26,400 nucleotides of DNA from UBA668 sp038234785 (GTDB lineage Bacteria > Actinomycetota > Acidimicrobiia > Acidimicrobiales > Ilumatobacteraceae): positions 1 through 26,400 of the forward strand of contig JBBQTC010000060.1 of the NCBI GenBank assembly GCA_038234785.1. The letters are read 5' to 3'. Below the pieces are notes generated by a model that worked only from the letters and a program-made list of their open reading frames with translations, ran no database searches and was not told the origin of the DNA. Positions 14,592-21,519 of this stretch are shown here, piece after piece. Made by a program: the position numbers and the translations under genes. How positions within the stretch are numbered: position 1 is the first letter of the stretch; each line of letters opens with the position of its first letter.

Positions 14592-15863
14592 TCAGGCGAT
14601 CGCGAAGTAGGTCTGCAGCGCCTCGGCCAGCCAGACGGGATCCTTCGTGCCGCACAGCTCGCGGGCCGAGTGCATGCTCAGCTGCGGGATCCCGACGTCG
14701 ACCGTCTCGATACCGAGCCGGGTGGCGGTGATCGGACCGATGGTGCTGCCGCAGGGCATGTTGTTGCGGCTGACGAAGGTCTGCCATGGAACGCTTGCGG
14801 CCTCGAACACCCGCTGGACCATCGCCGCGGTCGTCGGAGACGTGGCGTAGCGCTGGTTGTGGTTCAGTTTGATCGCCGGCCCCTGGTTGACCAGCGGTCG
14901 ATGGCCGGGCTCGTGCCGTTCGGGATAGTTCGGATGCACGCTGTGTGCGTTGTCGGCCGAGATGCACGAACTGTTGGCCAGTTGGGCGAGGTACTGCCCT
15001 CGATCCGCTCCGTTGGCGACCGCCAGGCGCTCCAGGACCTGCTCCAGGAGCGGCCCTGCCGCGCCGGTGGTGCTCGCCGAACCCACCTCCTCGTGGTCGA
15101 ACAGTGCGATGACCGCGGTGGCGACGGGCGACACAGCGGCCGAGCAGAGCGCGGCAGTGGCCGCCCAGCACGAAGCCTGGTTGTCGAGGCGACCCGATGC
15201 GAGCAGGTCGCCGGCGGGGCCGATCAGGGACGCTGGTGTGCGGTCGAACAGACACAGATCCCAACTCACCAGATCGGTGCCGACCAGCCCAGCCCGCTGT
15301 GCGATCCACTCGCGGAACTCTCCCTCGCGTGTCGTGCCGACGCCCCACACGGGTGAGAGGTGTTGCTGTTTGTCGAGCACGACGCCGCGCTCGTTGACGT
15401 CCCGGTCGAGGTGAATCGCGAGCTGCGGCACGCGAGCAACGGCGTCGTGCACGGCGACGAGGTGGCTGGTGCCGTCCCGAGTCGTGAGCATCCCGGCGAC
15501 ACCGAGGTCGCGGTCGAGCCACGAGTTCAGCAGTGCACCGCCGTACACCTCCACGCCGAGTTGCTTCCATCCGACACCGCCCGCATCGGGGTGGGGCTTG
15601 ACTCGCAGACAGGGCGAATCGGTGTGCGCGCCGACGATGTGGAGCGGCGACACGCGCGTCGCGTCGGCTCCGCGATGCCACGCCACGAGGGCAGCGCCTC
15701 GCTGGACGAAACCTCTGGCCGGCGCGTCGCTCCACTCGGTCTCGAATTCGACTCGGGTGAAGCCTGCGTCGGTGAGGCGCTGCGCGGCACTCGCAGCAGC
15801 GTGCCACGGCGACGGAGAGGCGTCGAGGTATGCAATGAGGTCGGAGAGTTCGGGTGCGTTCAT
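14592..15863 (-). CDS. apeB: M18 family aminopeptidase (aspartyl aminopeptidase-like)
   Basis: The 423-residue protein is an M18 zinc aminopeptidase that removes N-terminal (often acidic) residues in the cytoplasm and forms large tetrahedral complexes in known members. Metal ligands and catalytic residues are visible: H80 and D82 in GAHTDSP, D227 in GRLDNQ, E258-E259 in FDHEEVGS, D304 in ISADNAH and H398 in LSMHSAREL. The N-terminal LIAYLDASPSPWHAAASAAQRL is typical, as is the GSTIGPITATRLGI block. The ATG overlaps the upstream phosphatase stop as ATGA, giving a two-gene operon. Length is normal and no key residue is missing. Confidence 0.94.
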   Translation of the reverse strand: MNAPELSDLIAYLDASPSPWHAAASAAQRLTDAGFTRVEFETEWSDAPARGFVQRGAALVAWHRGADATRVSPLHIVGAHTDSPCLRVKPHPDAGGVGWKQLGVEVYGGALLNSWLDRDLGVAGMLTTRDGTSHLVAVHDAVARVPQLAIHLDRDVNERGVVLDKQQHLSPVWGVGTTREGEFREWIAQRAGLVGTDLVSWDLCLFDRTPASLIGPAGDLLASGRLDNQASCWAATAALCSAAVSPVATAVIALFDHEEVGSASTTGAAGPLLEQVLERLAVANGADRGQYLAQLANSSCISADNAHSVHPNYPERHEPGHRPLVNQGPAIKLNHNQRYATSPTTAAMVQRVFEAASVPWQTFVSRNNMPCGSTIGPITATRLGIETVDVGIPQLSMHSARELCGTKDPVWLAEALQTYFAIA

Positions 15864-16483
15864 GACTGTTGCAGCAATCCCATCGGGAGCCCGGTTCCTC
15901 GCAGATGAGCCGTCTCGTTGACGGTGACGATGCTGCGGTGCCCGCCGCGAGATGCGGCGATGCGGTGGATGCTCGTGTAGTTCGGATAGAAGAAGCCCTG
16001 CCCGACAGGGAGCGACAGTACGTGTGCGAGGTAGGCATTGATGACCCCACCGTGGCACGAGATCGCGATCCGTTGCCCGGGATGGGCATCGATGAGGCCG
16101 TCGACATCGCGTACGACCCGTTCGCGGAACTGCTCCTGGGTCTCGTCCTCGACAGTCCACTCGCCGCGCACCATCGCCTGCCAACGAGGGTCGTTGGTCG
16201 CCTTGAGTTCCTCGACGGGGACGTATTCGGGTGAGTTGCGGTCCCACTCGGCGACGCCGTCGACCACGCCAATCGGGAGACCGCGACGAGATGCAATGGG
16301 CTCGGCCGTCTGGTAGGCCCGACGCAGCGGGCTCGCGTAGACGGCGTCGATTGGTTCGCTGGCGAGGTAGTCGGCGAGGTGCTCGGCCTGGGCGAGTCCG
16401 GCCTCGGACAGCTCCGGATCGGCGATGCCCTCGGTGAGCTCTCTGCGGACTGGTAGACCATGGCGTATCAACAGCAACTCCAT
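15860..16483 (-). CDS. Histidine phosphatase (phosphoglycerate mutase-like) family protein
   Basis: The 207-residue protein starts directly with MELLLIRHGLPV, placing the phospho-accepting His at residue 8. The second catalytic His is in ISCHGGVINAYLAHVLSLP. The sequence also has YASPLRRAYQTAEPIA, the usual Arg-bearing loop. Substrate is unknown. I chose the ATG at 16483 because the catalytic strand begins there, although the frame is open far upstream across pyruvate kinase. Only 19 bases separate this ATG from the divergent pyruvate kinase ATG. It resembles the phosphatase at 525-1193, especially in the HGG-x-INAYLAH segment, suggesting paralogues of one subfamily. Confidence 0.87.
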   Translation of the reverse strand: MELLLIRHGLPVRRELTEGIADPELSEAGLAQAEHLADYLASEPIDAVYASPLRRAYQTAEPIASRRGLPIGVVDGVAEWDRNSPEYVPVEELKATNDPRWQAMVRGEWTVEDETQEQFRERVVRDVDGLIDAHPGQRIAISCHGGVINAYLAHVLSLPVGQGFFYPNYTSIHRIAASRGGHRSIVTVNETAHLRGTGLPMGLLQQS

Positions 16484-16502
16484 CCCGACTAGATAAGCAG
16501 CT
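16484..16502. promoter_or_regulatory. 19-bp divergent gap with a central TAGATA/TATCTA hexamer
   Basis: The whole space between the start codons of the phosphatase (ATG ending at 16483) and pyruvate kinase (ATG from 16503) is 19 bases. TAGATA at 16490-16495 lies seven bases before pyk; its complement TATCTA lies six bases before the phosphatase ATG. One hexamer is thus placed to serve as -10 for two leaderless transcripts. The match to consensus is modest because the final T is missing on both strands. Confidence 0.45.
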
Positions 16503-17939
16503 ATGGACACCCGAACGAAGATCGTGGCCACGCTCGGCCCAGCGAGCGAATCTCCGGAGCTGCTCGACGAGCTGTTGCTCGCGGGTGTCGACGTGGTCCG
16601 GCTGAACCTCAGCCACGGCTCACTGGAGACCCATCTGGCCACGATGCACGCCGTCCGCGAGGCGTCCGTTCGTACCGGCAAGGTGGTCGCGGTGCTGGCC
16701 GATCTGCCCGGTCCGAAGGTCCGTGCGGGCTCGTTCCCCGAGGGCGGAGCGGAGCTGCTCGCCGGGACCGACCTGACGATGGCGCCGGGCGAGGGTCCGA
16801 GTTCGTCCACCCATCTCACGGTCGACTATCCGACCCTGCTGTTCGACCTGCAGCCGGGAGATCGCGTCGTGCTCGGCGATGGCGCGATCGCGTTGCTGGT
16901 GGTCGAGGTCACCGACGTCGCCGCCCATTGCCGAGTGCTGGCCGGCGGACCCGTCCAGGGCCGACCCGGCGTCCATCTTCCGTCGGAGCGACTGCGGCTC
17001 TCCACGCCCACCGATGACGATCTCCGCCTCGGGCCGGCGATGGCCGAAGCGGGCGCCGACTTCATCGCCGTCTCCTTCGTGCGGACCGCGCACGACCTGC
17101 GCGTGATGCGTGAGGCGATCCAGCCCCACCGGGCGCTGCTCGTCGCCAAGATCGAGACGATGGGCGCCGTGGCCGATCTCGACGACATTGTCACCGAGGC
17201 CGATGCGGTGATGGTGGCCCGCGGTGACCTCGGGATCGAATGCCCGCTCGAGGACGTTCCCCATCTCCAGAAGCGAATCGTGCGGCAATGTGTGGAGGCC
17301 GGCGTTCCGGTCATCACCGCGACGCAGATGATGGAGAGCATGATCACGTCGCCGTCGCCGACCCGGGCAGAGGTCAGCGACATCGCCAACGCGGTGTTCG
17401 ACGGCACCGACGCGCTCATGCTCTCGGCGGAGACGGCCGTCGGCGCCGATCCGGCGTCGGTGGTACGGATGATGAACAAGATCGCCGGGCGAGCCGAGGC
17501 GGAGGCGAGCTACCGGCACTGGGCGGAGCGTCTTGGACGCGTGCAGCGGCTGCAGTGGCCCGAGGGTCCGGATCGCATCACCCTGGCGATCACCCATGCG
17601 GCATGCATGGCCGCCGAAGATGCCGGGGCCGGTGCCATCATCTGCTGCACGCGCAGTGGCCGAACGGCGCGGGCGATGGCTCGGTTCCGGCCGGAGGCGG
17701 TGCTCATCGGGCTCTCGCCCGACCCGGCGACCGTACGAGCGATGGCCCTGTCATGGGGCGTCATCCCGATGGAGGTCGGTACCTACGACACCACCGACGA
17801 CCTCGTCTGGTACGCCGTCGAACGCGTGGTCCAGGCCGGTCTGGTCGAGTCGGGCGAGTCCGTGCTCGTGCTCGCCGGCGCCCCGGATCGTCCGAGCGGC
17901 GCCAGCACCGATGTTCTGCGCATCGTGGTCGTCTCGTAA
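16503..17939 (+). CDS. pyk: Pyruvate kinase
   Basis: The 478-residue enzyme transfers phosphate from phosphoenolpyruvate to ADP, the last step of glycolysis. Conserved blocks in order: TKIVATLGPAS, VVRLNLSHG (R33, N35, S37), ADLPGPKVR, the B domain at about 75-165, FIAVSFVRTAHDL, LVAKIETMGAV with catalytic K216, MVARGDLGIECPLEDVPHLQK with metal-binding D242, ITATQMMESM, SPTRAEVSDIANAVFDGTDALMLSAETA, and a C-terminal domain from about 350. Some usual residues differ: GDG replaces DDG in the B domain and SAET replaces SGET. No extra phosphohistidine domain follows. The ATG has no ribosome binding site and is seven bases after a TAGATA hexamer. A hydrolase gene follows after two bases. Confidence 0.95.
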   Translation: MDTRTKIVATLGPASESPELLDELLLAGVDVVRLNLSHGSLETHLATMHAVREASVRTGKVVAVLADLPGPKVRAGSFPEGGAELLAGTDLTMAPGEGPSSSTHLTVDYPTLLFDLQPGDRVVLGDGAIALLVVEVTDVAAHCRVLAGGPVQGRPGVHLPSERLRLSTPTDDDLRLGPAMAEAGADFIAVSFVRTAHDLRVMREAIQPHRALLVAKIETMGAVADLDDIVTEADAVMVARGDLGIECPLEDVPHLQKRIVRQCVEAGVPVITATQMMESMITSPSPTRAEVSDIANAVFDGTDALMLSAETAVGADPASVVRMMNKIAGRAEAEASYRHWAERLGRVQRLQWPEGPDRITLAITHAACMAAEDAGAGAIICCTRSGRTARAMARFRPEAVLIGLSPDPATVRAMALSWGVIPMEVGTYDTTDDLVWYAVERVVQAGLVESGESVLVLAGAPDRPSGASTDVLRIVVVS

Positions 17940-17941
17940 CG

Positions 17942-18703
17942 ATGACGATCTGGAGCGAGGAGGCCGGGGACCCGGGCCATCCACTGATCGCGATCGTTCA
18001 CGGCGCGATGGATCGGTCATCGGGCATGCTGCGTCTGAGTCGGCGCCTCGACGACCGTTTCCGCGTGTTGCGCTACGACCGCCGCGGCTACGGGCGGTCC
18101 ACACCCCACGACGGCCCGTTCGACATGCCGTCCCAGGTCGATGACCTGATGGGCTTGCTCGCAGGTCGCCGCGCCGTCGTCATCGGGCACAGTTACGGCG
18201 GCAACGTCGCGCTCGCGGCAGCCGGCAGCCATCCGGACCTCGTCGCCGGCATCGTCGTGTACGAGACGCCCATGTCCTGGCAACCCTGGTGGCCGGGCAC
18301 CACCGCAGGGGCCGTCGCCGTGGCGGCCGAGGGCGGCACGGAGGACGCCGCCGAGGCGTTCATGCGGCGACTGATCGGGAACGCGAGGTGGGAGTCGCTG
18401 CCCGAGCGCACTCGCCTCACCCGTCGTGCCGAGGGCGCCGCACTGGTGGGCGAGCTCGCCGATCTCCGCGCCAACGCGCCATGGGATCCGGCGGACGTCA
18501 CGGTTCCGGCCATGGTCGGCTACGGCACCGACGGCCGGTCGCATCATCGGACCGGGATGGCTCGCATGGCAGCAGCACTGCACGGTGCGACGCTGGTGGG
18601 GCTCGAAGGTTGCCGCCACGACGCGCCCACGAGTCATCCTGCGGACTTCTGCCACCACCTCGTCGAGCCGTTGCTGCAGCGGCTGGGACCGCCCTGGGCC
18701 TAG
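17942..18703 (+). CDS. Alpha/beta-fold hydrolase
   Basis: The 253-residue protein has the alpha/beta hydrolase signature: IAIVHGAMDRSSGM (oxyanion segment near residue 20), LRYDRRGYGRS, nucleophile elbow VIGHSYGGN with S84, and a C-terminal His in EGCRHDAPTSHP. It looks like an esterase, haloperoxidase-like or similar small-molecule hydrolase. Substrate is unknown. It starts two bases after the pyruvate kinase stop, so it is almost certainly on the same mRNA. The 3' end faces the convergent small membrane protein gene across a 6-bp gap. Confidence 0.82.
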   Translation: MTIWSEEAGDPGHPLIAIVHGAMDRSSGMLRLSRRLDDRFRVLRYDRRGYGRSTPHDGPFDMPSQVDDLMGLLAGRRAVVIGHSYGGNVALAAAGSHPDLVAGIVVYETPMSWQPWWPGTTAGAVAVAAEGGTEDAAEAFMRRLIGNARWESLPERTRLTRRAEGAALVGELADLRANAPWDPADVTVPAMVGYGTDGRSHHRTGMARMAAALHGATLVGLEGCRHDAPTSHPADFCHHLVEPLLQRLGPPWA

Positions 18704-18709
18704 CCCCGG

Positions 18710-18985
18710 CTACGGCGTCGGAACGTTCACATCGGTGCCGAAGAACGTGCACGTGACGGGCGTCGTGCTGCCGGAGTCGAACCCGTCCCTGGCCTTGCTC
18801 GCGCAGTCCTGGAGGCTGGTCCGCTGCGTCCATGCGCCGAGCGCGAGGCCGCCCATGAGCACGATCATGATCAGCTTCGTGACGATGTTCTTGATCAGCC
18901 AAGCGGATGCCACGGTGAGCACCAAGAACACGAGAGCGACGACGATCGCGATGTTCTTGGCCGAATCCAACGACAGAGCAGTCAT
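18710..18985 (-). CDS. Small membrane protein of unknown function
   Basis: The 91-residue protein has two closely spaced hydrophobic segments, about residues 12-31 (IAIVVALVFLVLTVASAWLI) and 35-52, and a hydrophilic tail with two cysteines (DCASKARDGF and VTCTFFGTDV) that could form a disulphide if exported. I do not recognise the family. The ATG at 18985 is favoured because TACAGT ends exactly six bases upstream, and the frame upstream runs through the divergent DUF3151 gene. The start codons of these two genes are 29 bases apart. Codon use is like its neighbours, so I treat it as a real gene. Confidence 0.7.
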   Translation of the reverse strand: MTALSLDSAKNIAIVVALVFLVLTVASAWLIKNIVTKLIMIVLMGGLALGAWTQRTSLQDCASKARDGFDSGSTTPVTCTFFGTDVNVPTP

Positions 18986-19014
18986 GCGCGAACTGTACGT
19001 CCTAGGGTGAGCGC
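18986..19014. promoter_or_regulatory. 29-bp divergent promoter with two back-to-back TAnnnT hexamers
   Basis: On the minus strand TACAGT (18997-18992) is followed by six bases and the ATG at 18985. On the plus strand TAGGGT (19003-19008) is followed by six bases and the GTG at 19015. The hexamers are five bases apart. Neither gene has a Shine-Dalgarno. Both -35 regions would lie inside the opposite gene. Confidence 0.6.
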
Positions 19015-19455
19015 GTGAGCGACCATCCGATTCAACTGACCCCGCAGGGCCCGCCCCGCACGGTGCTGCCCATGGAGTCCGCGGAGATTCGTCACGCGCT
19101 GGCCCAGGCACTCGTGGCGCCTGCCGCTGCACGACGCGACCTCGTCGCCGGTGTCGCGGCCGAGCACCCTCGGTCGCTGATCGCGTGGCAGGCGCTCGGC
19201 GACAACGGCCGTGACACGATCGAGCGGTACATGGCATATCGAGTGGGCTACCACCGGGGACTCGACACGCTGCGGGCCAACGGCTGGCGCGGGTCTGGCT
19301 ACGTCCGCTGGGCCGACGAGACCAACCGCGGGTTCCTCGGGTGCCTTCGGGGGCTGGGTGAGATGGCGACCGTGATCGGCGAGACCGACGAGGCCGAGCG
19401 CATCGCGCTGTTCGTCGCCCAACTCGATCCGTCGTCGGCCGGGGACCAGGTCTGA
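19015..19455 (+). CDS. DUF3151 domain-containing protein
   Basis: The 146-residue protein matches the actinobacterial DUF3151 family, whose function is not established. Typical features are an early GPPRTVLP stretch, an alpha-helical middle, the conserved AYRVGYHRGLDTLRANGWRGSGYVRW block near residues 75-100 and NRGFLGCLRGLGEMATVIGETDEAERI. There is no signal peptide or membrane helix, so it is probably cytoplasmic. The GTG at 19015 lies six bases after TAGGGT, and the protein is complete from there. Its stop overlaps the probable CTG start of mobA (CTGA), linking it to the molybdenum cofactor gene, though no functional link is known to me. Confidence 0.85.
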   Translation: MSDHPIQLTPQGPPRTVLPMESAEIRHALAQALVAPAAARRDLVAGVAAEHPRSLIAWQALGDNGRDTIERYMAYRVGYHRGLDTLRANGWRGSGYVRWADETNRGFLGCLRGLGEMATVIGETDEAERIALFVAQLDPSSAGDQV

Positions 19456-20024
19456 CCAAGCGGTCGTTCTCCCGCGTCGCCGGGGCGGTGCTCTGCGGCG
19501 GCGGCAGCAGGCGGATGGGCCGCGACAAGGCGCTCGTGCCGTATCTCGGCATCCCGATGGCGCAACGGGTGGAGGCGGCGCTCTCCGAGGCCGGATGCGT
19601 GCCAGTGGTCGCGGTCGGCGGAGATGCGGTCGCACTCTCTGCACTCGGGCTCACGACGACGGCCGACCGCTGGCCGGGGCAAGGCCCGGTCGGCGGCATC
19701 ATCAGCGCGCTGGAACGAATCGAGTCGGTCGACGTGGTCGTCGTGGTGGCATGCGACCTGCCCCTGCTCACCTCTCGCACGGTCCGTGCGCTGGTCGATG
19801 CACTCGACGCGCACCCGTCGGCGCAGGCGGCTGCCGCCGTGACGGATCGGATCCAGCCACTCTGCGTGGCGTGGCGTCCGGCGGCGGCCGTCGAACTCGA
19901 ACGATGCTTCGCGACGGGGGAGCGCCGCGTGCAGGTAGCGCTGCAATCCGTCGAATACATCGAAGTGTCTGCAGATCCTCAAGATCTCCAGAACGTGAAC
20001 GCCGCACGTGATATCCGCCACTAG
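19452..20024 (+). CDS. mobA: Molybdenum cofactor guanylyltransferase MobA (probable CTG start)
   Basis: The 190-residue protein is a MobA-type nucleotidyltransferase, which attaches GMP to molybdopterin to form the guanine dinucleotide cofactor. Family motifs: GAVLCGGGSRRMGRDKA near the N-terminus (GTP binding), DRWPGQGPVGGIISAL, VVACDLPLL (metal-binding Asp), RIQPLCVAWRP and the final LQNVNAARD. An internal GTG at 19488 would cut off the first residues of the initial beta strand. The only in-frame codon upstream that can act as a start is CTG at 19452, which overlaps the DUF3151 stop as CTGA, parallel to the ATGA and GTGA junctions elsewhere here. I therefore prefer CTG, with moderate confidence. 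No other moco gene is in the window. Confidence 0.85.
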   Translation: MTKRSFSRVAGAVLCGGGSRRMGRDKALVPYLGIPMAQRVEAALSEAGCVPVVAVGGDAVALSALGLTTTADRWPGQGPVGGIISALERIESVDVVVVVACDLPLLTSRTVRALVDALDAHPSAQAAAAVTDRIQPLCVAWRPAAAVELERCFATGERRVQVALQSVEYIEVSADPQDLQNVNAARDIRH

Positions 20025-20034
20025 CGTCGTCGCC
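20022..20034 (+). promoter_or_regulatory. TAnnnT -10 hexamer overlapping the mobA stop, for leaderless rhodanese mRNA
   Basis: TAGCGT (20022-20027) includes the mobA TAG stop codon and ends seven bases before the rhodanese ATG at 20035. There is no ribosome binding site in the 10-base gap. The rhodanese gene could thus have its own leaderless transcript inside the operon. Confidence 0.45.
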
Positions 20035-20358
20035 ATGGCGATCAAGGAAATCACCGTGGCCGAGCTGGCGTCGGAACTCCAGGCCGGAGCCCGGGTCATC
20101 GACGTACGCGAGACCGACGAGTACACGAGTGGCCACGTGCCGGGGGCGACGCACATCGCGCTGGGAACCGTGCCCGACCACGTGGATGCGTTCCGCGGCG
20201 ACGGTCCCACGTACATCGTGTGTCGCAGCGGTGCTCGGAGCATGCGGGCGTGCGAGTTCCTGGCTGAGCAGGGTGTCGAGACGGTCAACGTGGCCGGTGG
20301 CACGCTCGACTGGGTGGCTGGGGGTCGCGAGGTCGTCATGGGAAGCAACGCCTTGTGA
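20035..20358 (+). CDS. Single-domain rhodanese-like protein
   Basis: The 107-residue protein is one rhodanese domain. It has the N-terminal VAELASELQAGARVIDVRETDEYTSGHVPGATHI and the active-site loop YIVCRSGARS with C63 as the persulphide-forming cysteine; the CRSGARS loop is intact. Such proteins carry sulphane sulphur to acceptors, and placement after mobA is suggestive of sulphur handling for cofactors, though this is only an inference. The ATG at 20035 is preferred over one nine codons upstream because the domain begins there and that upstream start lies within mobA. Its stop overlaps the RNase D start (GTGA). Confidence 0.9.
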   Translation: MAIKEITVAELASELQAGARVIDVRETDEYTSGHVPGATHIALGTVPDHVDAFRGDGPTYIVCRSGARSMRACEFLAEQGVETVNVAGGTLDWVAGGREVVMGSNAL

Positions 20359-21497
20359 CGTATCGCTGGATCGAGACCACTCCGGAACTCGCCGACTACG
20401 TCGGTCGGCTCCTCGGCGAACCCCGCTATGCGATGGACACCGAGTTCCACCGCGAGCGCACGTACTTCCCGAAGCTCGCCCTCGTGCAGATCGCGGGTGC
20501 CGGCGAGATCGTGCTGATCGATCCGCTGGCGTGCGATCTCAGCCCGTTGGTCGACCTGTTCCACTCCGACGTGCTCTCGGTCTTCCACGCGGCACAGCAG
20601 GACCTCGACGTGCTCACCCACGCGGTCCGCGCCGTGCCTCGACGCCTCTACGACACGCAACTCGCTGCTGGCTTCCTGGGCTACAGCACGCCGTCGCTGG
20701 TGTCGCTCCTGCAGAGCGAACTGAAGGTCACCGCGGCGAAGGGCGACCGACTCACCGATTGGCTGCGACGCCCGCTCAGCGACGACCAGCGCGACTACGC
20801 GGCGAGCGATGTGGCCCACCTGCTCCAACTGCAGGACGTGATGGACGCCAAGCTCGCCGAACTGGGACGCGCCGACTGGGTGGCCGACGCGTGCGTCGAG
20901 CTGCTCAACAAGCCGGTCAGTGGTACCGAGCCGGAAATGGCCTGGACCCGACTCAAGGATGTCCGTGTCCTCAAGCCCCGCGCCCGCGGTGTCGCCCGTG
21001 CAGTCGCCGCGTGGCGCGAGCGTCGGGCCATGTCGCTCGACTCGCCGGTTCGGCAGGTGTTGCCCGACCTGGCGATCCTCGGCATCGCCCAGAAGCAGCC
21101 GAAGACCGTGCAGGAGCTGTCGCACGCCCGCGGGGTCGACGACCGACACACGCGAGGCAAGATCGCCGAGGAGTTGCTCGAAGCGGTCGCCGTGGGTGCG
21201 GCCAACGAGGTCCCGATCGCAACGCCCGACGGCGACGACCTCGATCGCAGCATGCGGCCCGCGGTCGCGCTCGTCTCGGCGTGGGTCAGCGAGGTTGCCC
21301 GTGAGGAGCGCATCGACACGTCGCTGCTCGCCACCCGGAGCGACCTGGTGGCGTTCCTACGCGGCGACACCGACGCTCGGCTCGCCTCCGGATGGCGTCA
21401 CGATCTGCTCGGAGACGGGATCCGCCGGCTCGTCGCCGGAAAGGCTGCCCTCACCTTCGACGGTCGCGGCGGCCTCAACCTGATCGACGTGCCGTGA
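20355..21497 (+). CDS. rnd: Ribonuclease D (DEDDy exonuclease with HRDC domain)
   Basis: The 380-residue protein is a 3'-5' exoribonuclease of the RNase D family, involved in tRNA and stable-RNA 3' trimming. The DEDDy residues are visible: D28 and E30 in MDTEFHRE, D83 in FHAAQQDLDVL, and Y148 and D152 in DYAASDVAHL. The signature SLVSLLQSELKV follows. An HRDC nucleic-acid-binding domain occupies about residues 200-290 (KPRARGVARAVAAWRERRAMSLDSPVRQVLPDLAILGIAQ), and a second HRDC-like helical region extends to the C-terminus, as in E. coli RNase D. The GTG start overlaps the rhodanese stop, with GGGAAG upstream. Its TGA lies within a palindrome shared with the convergent gene end. Confidence 0.92.
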   Translation: MTYRWIETTPELADYVGRLLGEPRYAMDTEFHRERTYFPKLALVQIAGAGEIVLIDPLACDLSPLVDLFHSDVLSVFHAAQQDLDVLTHAVRAVPRRLYDTQLAAGFLGYSTPSLVSLLQSELKVTAAKGDRLTDWLRRPLSDDQRDYAASDVAHLLQLQDVMDAKLAELGRADWVADACVELLNKPVSGTEPEMAWTRLKDVRVLKPRARGVARAVAAWRERRAMSLDSPVRQVLPDLAILGIAQKQPKTVQELSHARGVDDRHTRGKIAEELLEAVAVGAANEVPIATPDGDDLDRSMRPAVALVSAWVSEVAREERIDTSLLATRSDLVAFLRGDTDARLASGWRHDLLGDGIRRLVAGKAALTFDGRGGLNLIDVP

Positions 21498-21519
21498 CGC
21501 TCACGACGTGACGATCACG
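21493..21519. repeat. Two tandem CGTGA-N3-TCACG palindromes covering both convergent stop codons
   Basis: CGTGA-CGC-TCACG (21493-21505) and CGTGA-CGA-TCACG (21507-21519) are perfect 5-bp dyads in a 14-bp tandem arrangement, 12 of 13 bases identical. The RNase D TGA (21495-21497) is in the first, and the ParA stop (21515-21517, minus) is in the second. They might bind a dimeric protein or form small hairpins acting as a bidirectional terminator. Confidence 0.6.

Noticed and set aside
19299..21149. 616-codon minus-strand frame opposite mobA, rhodanese and RNase D
   Set aside because: All three plus-strand genes have intact catalytic motifs; the opposite frame has no domain and no start signals.
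21493..21519. CRP/FNR-type operator reading of the tandem palindromes
   Set aside because: CRP-type sites have TGTGA-N6-TCACA; here the spacer is only three bases and the site lies between convergent gene ends, not upstream of a promoter.
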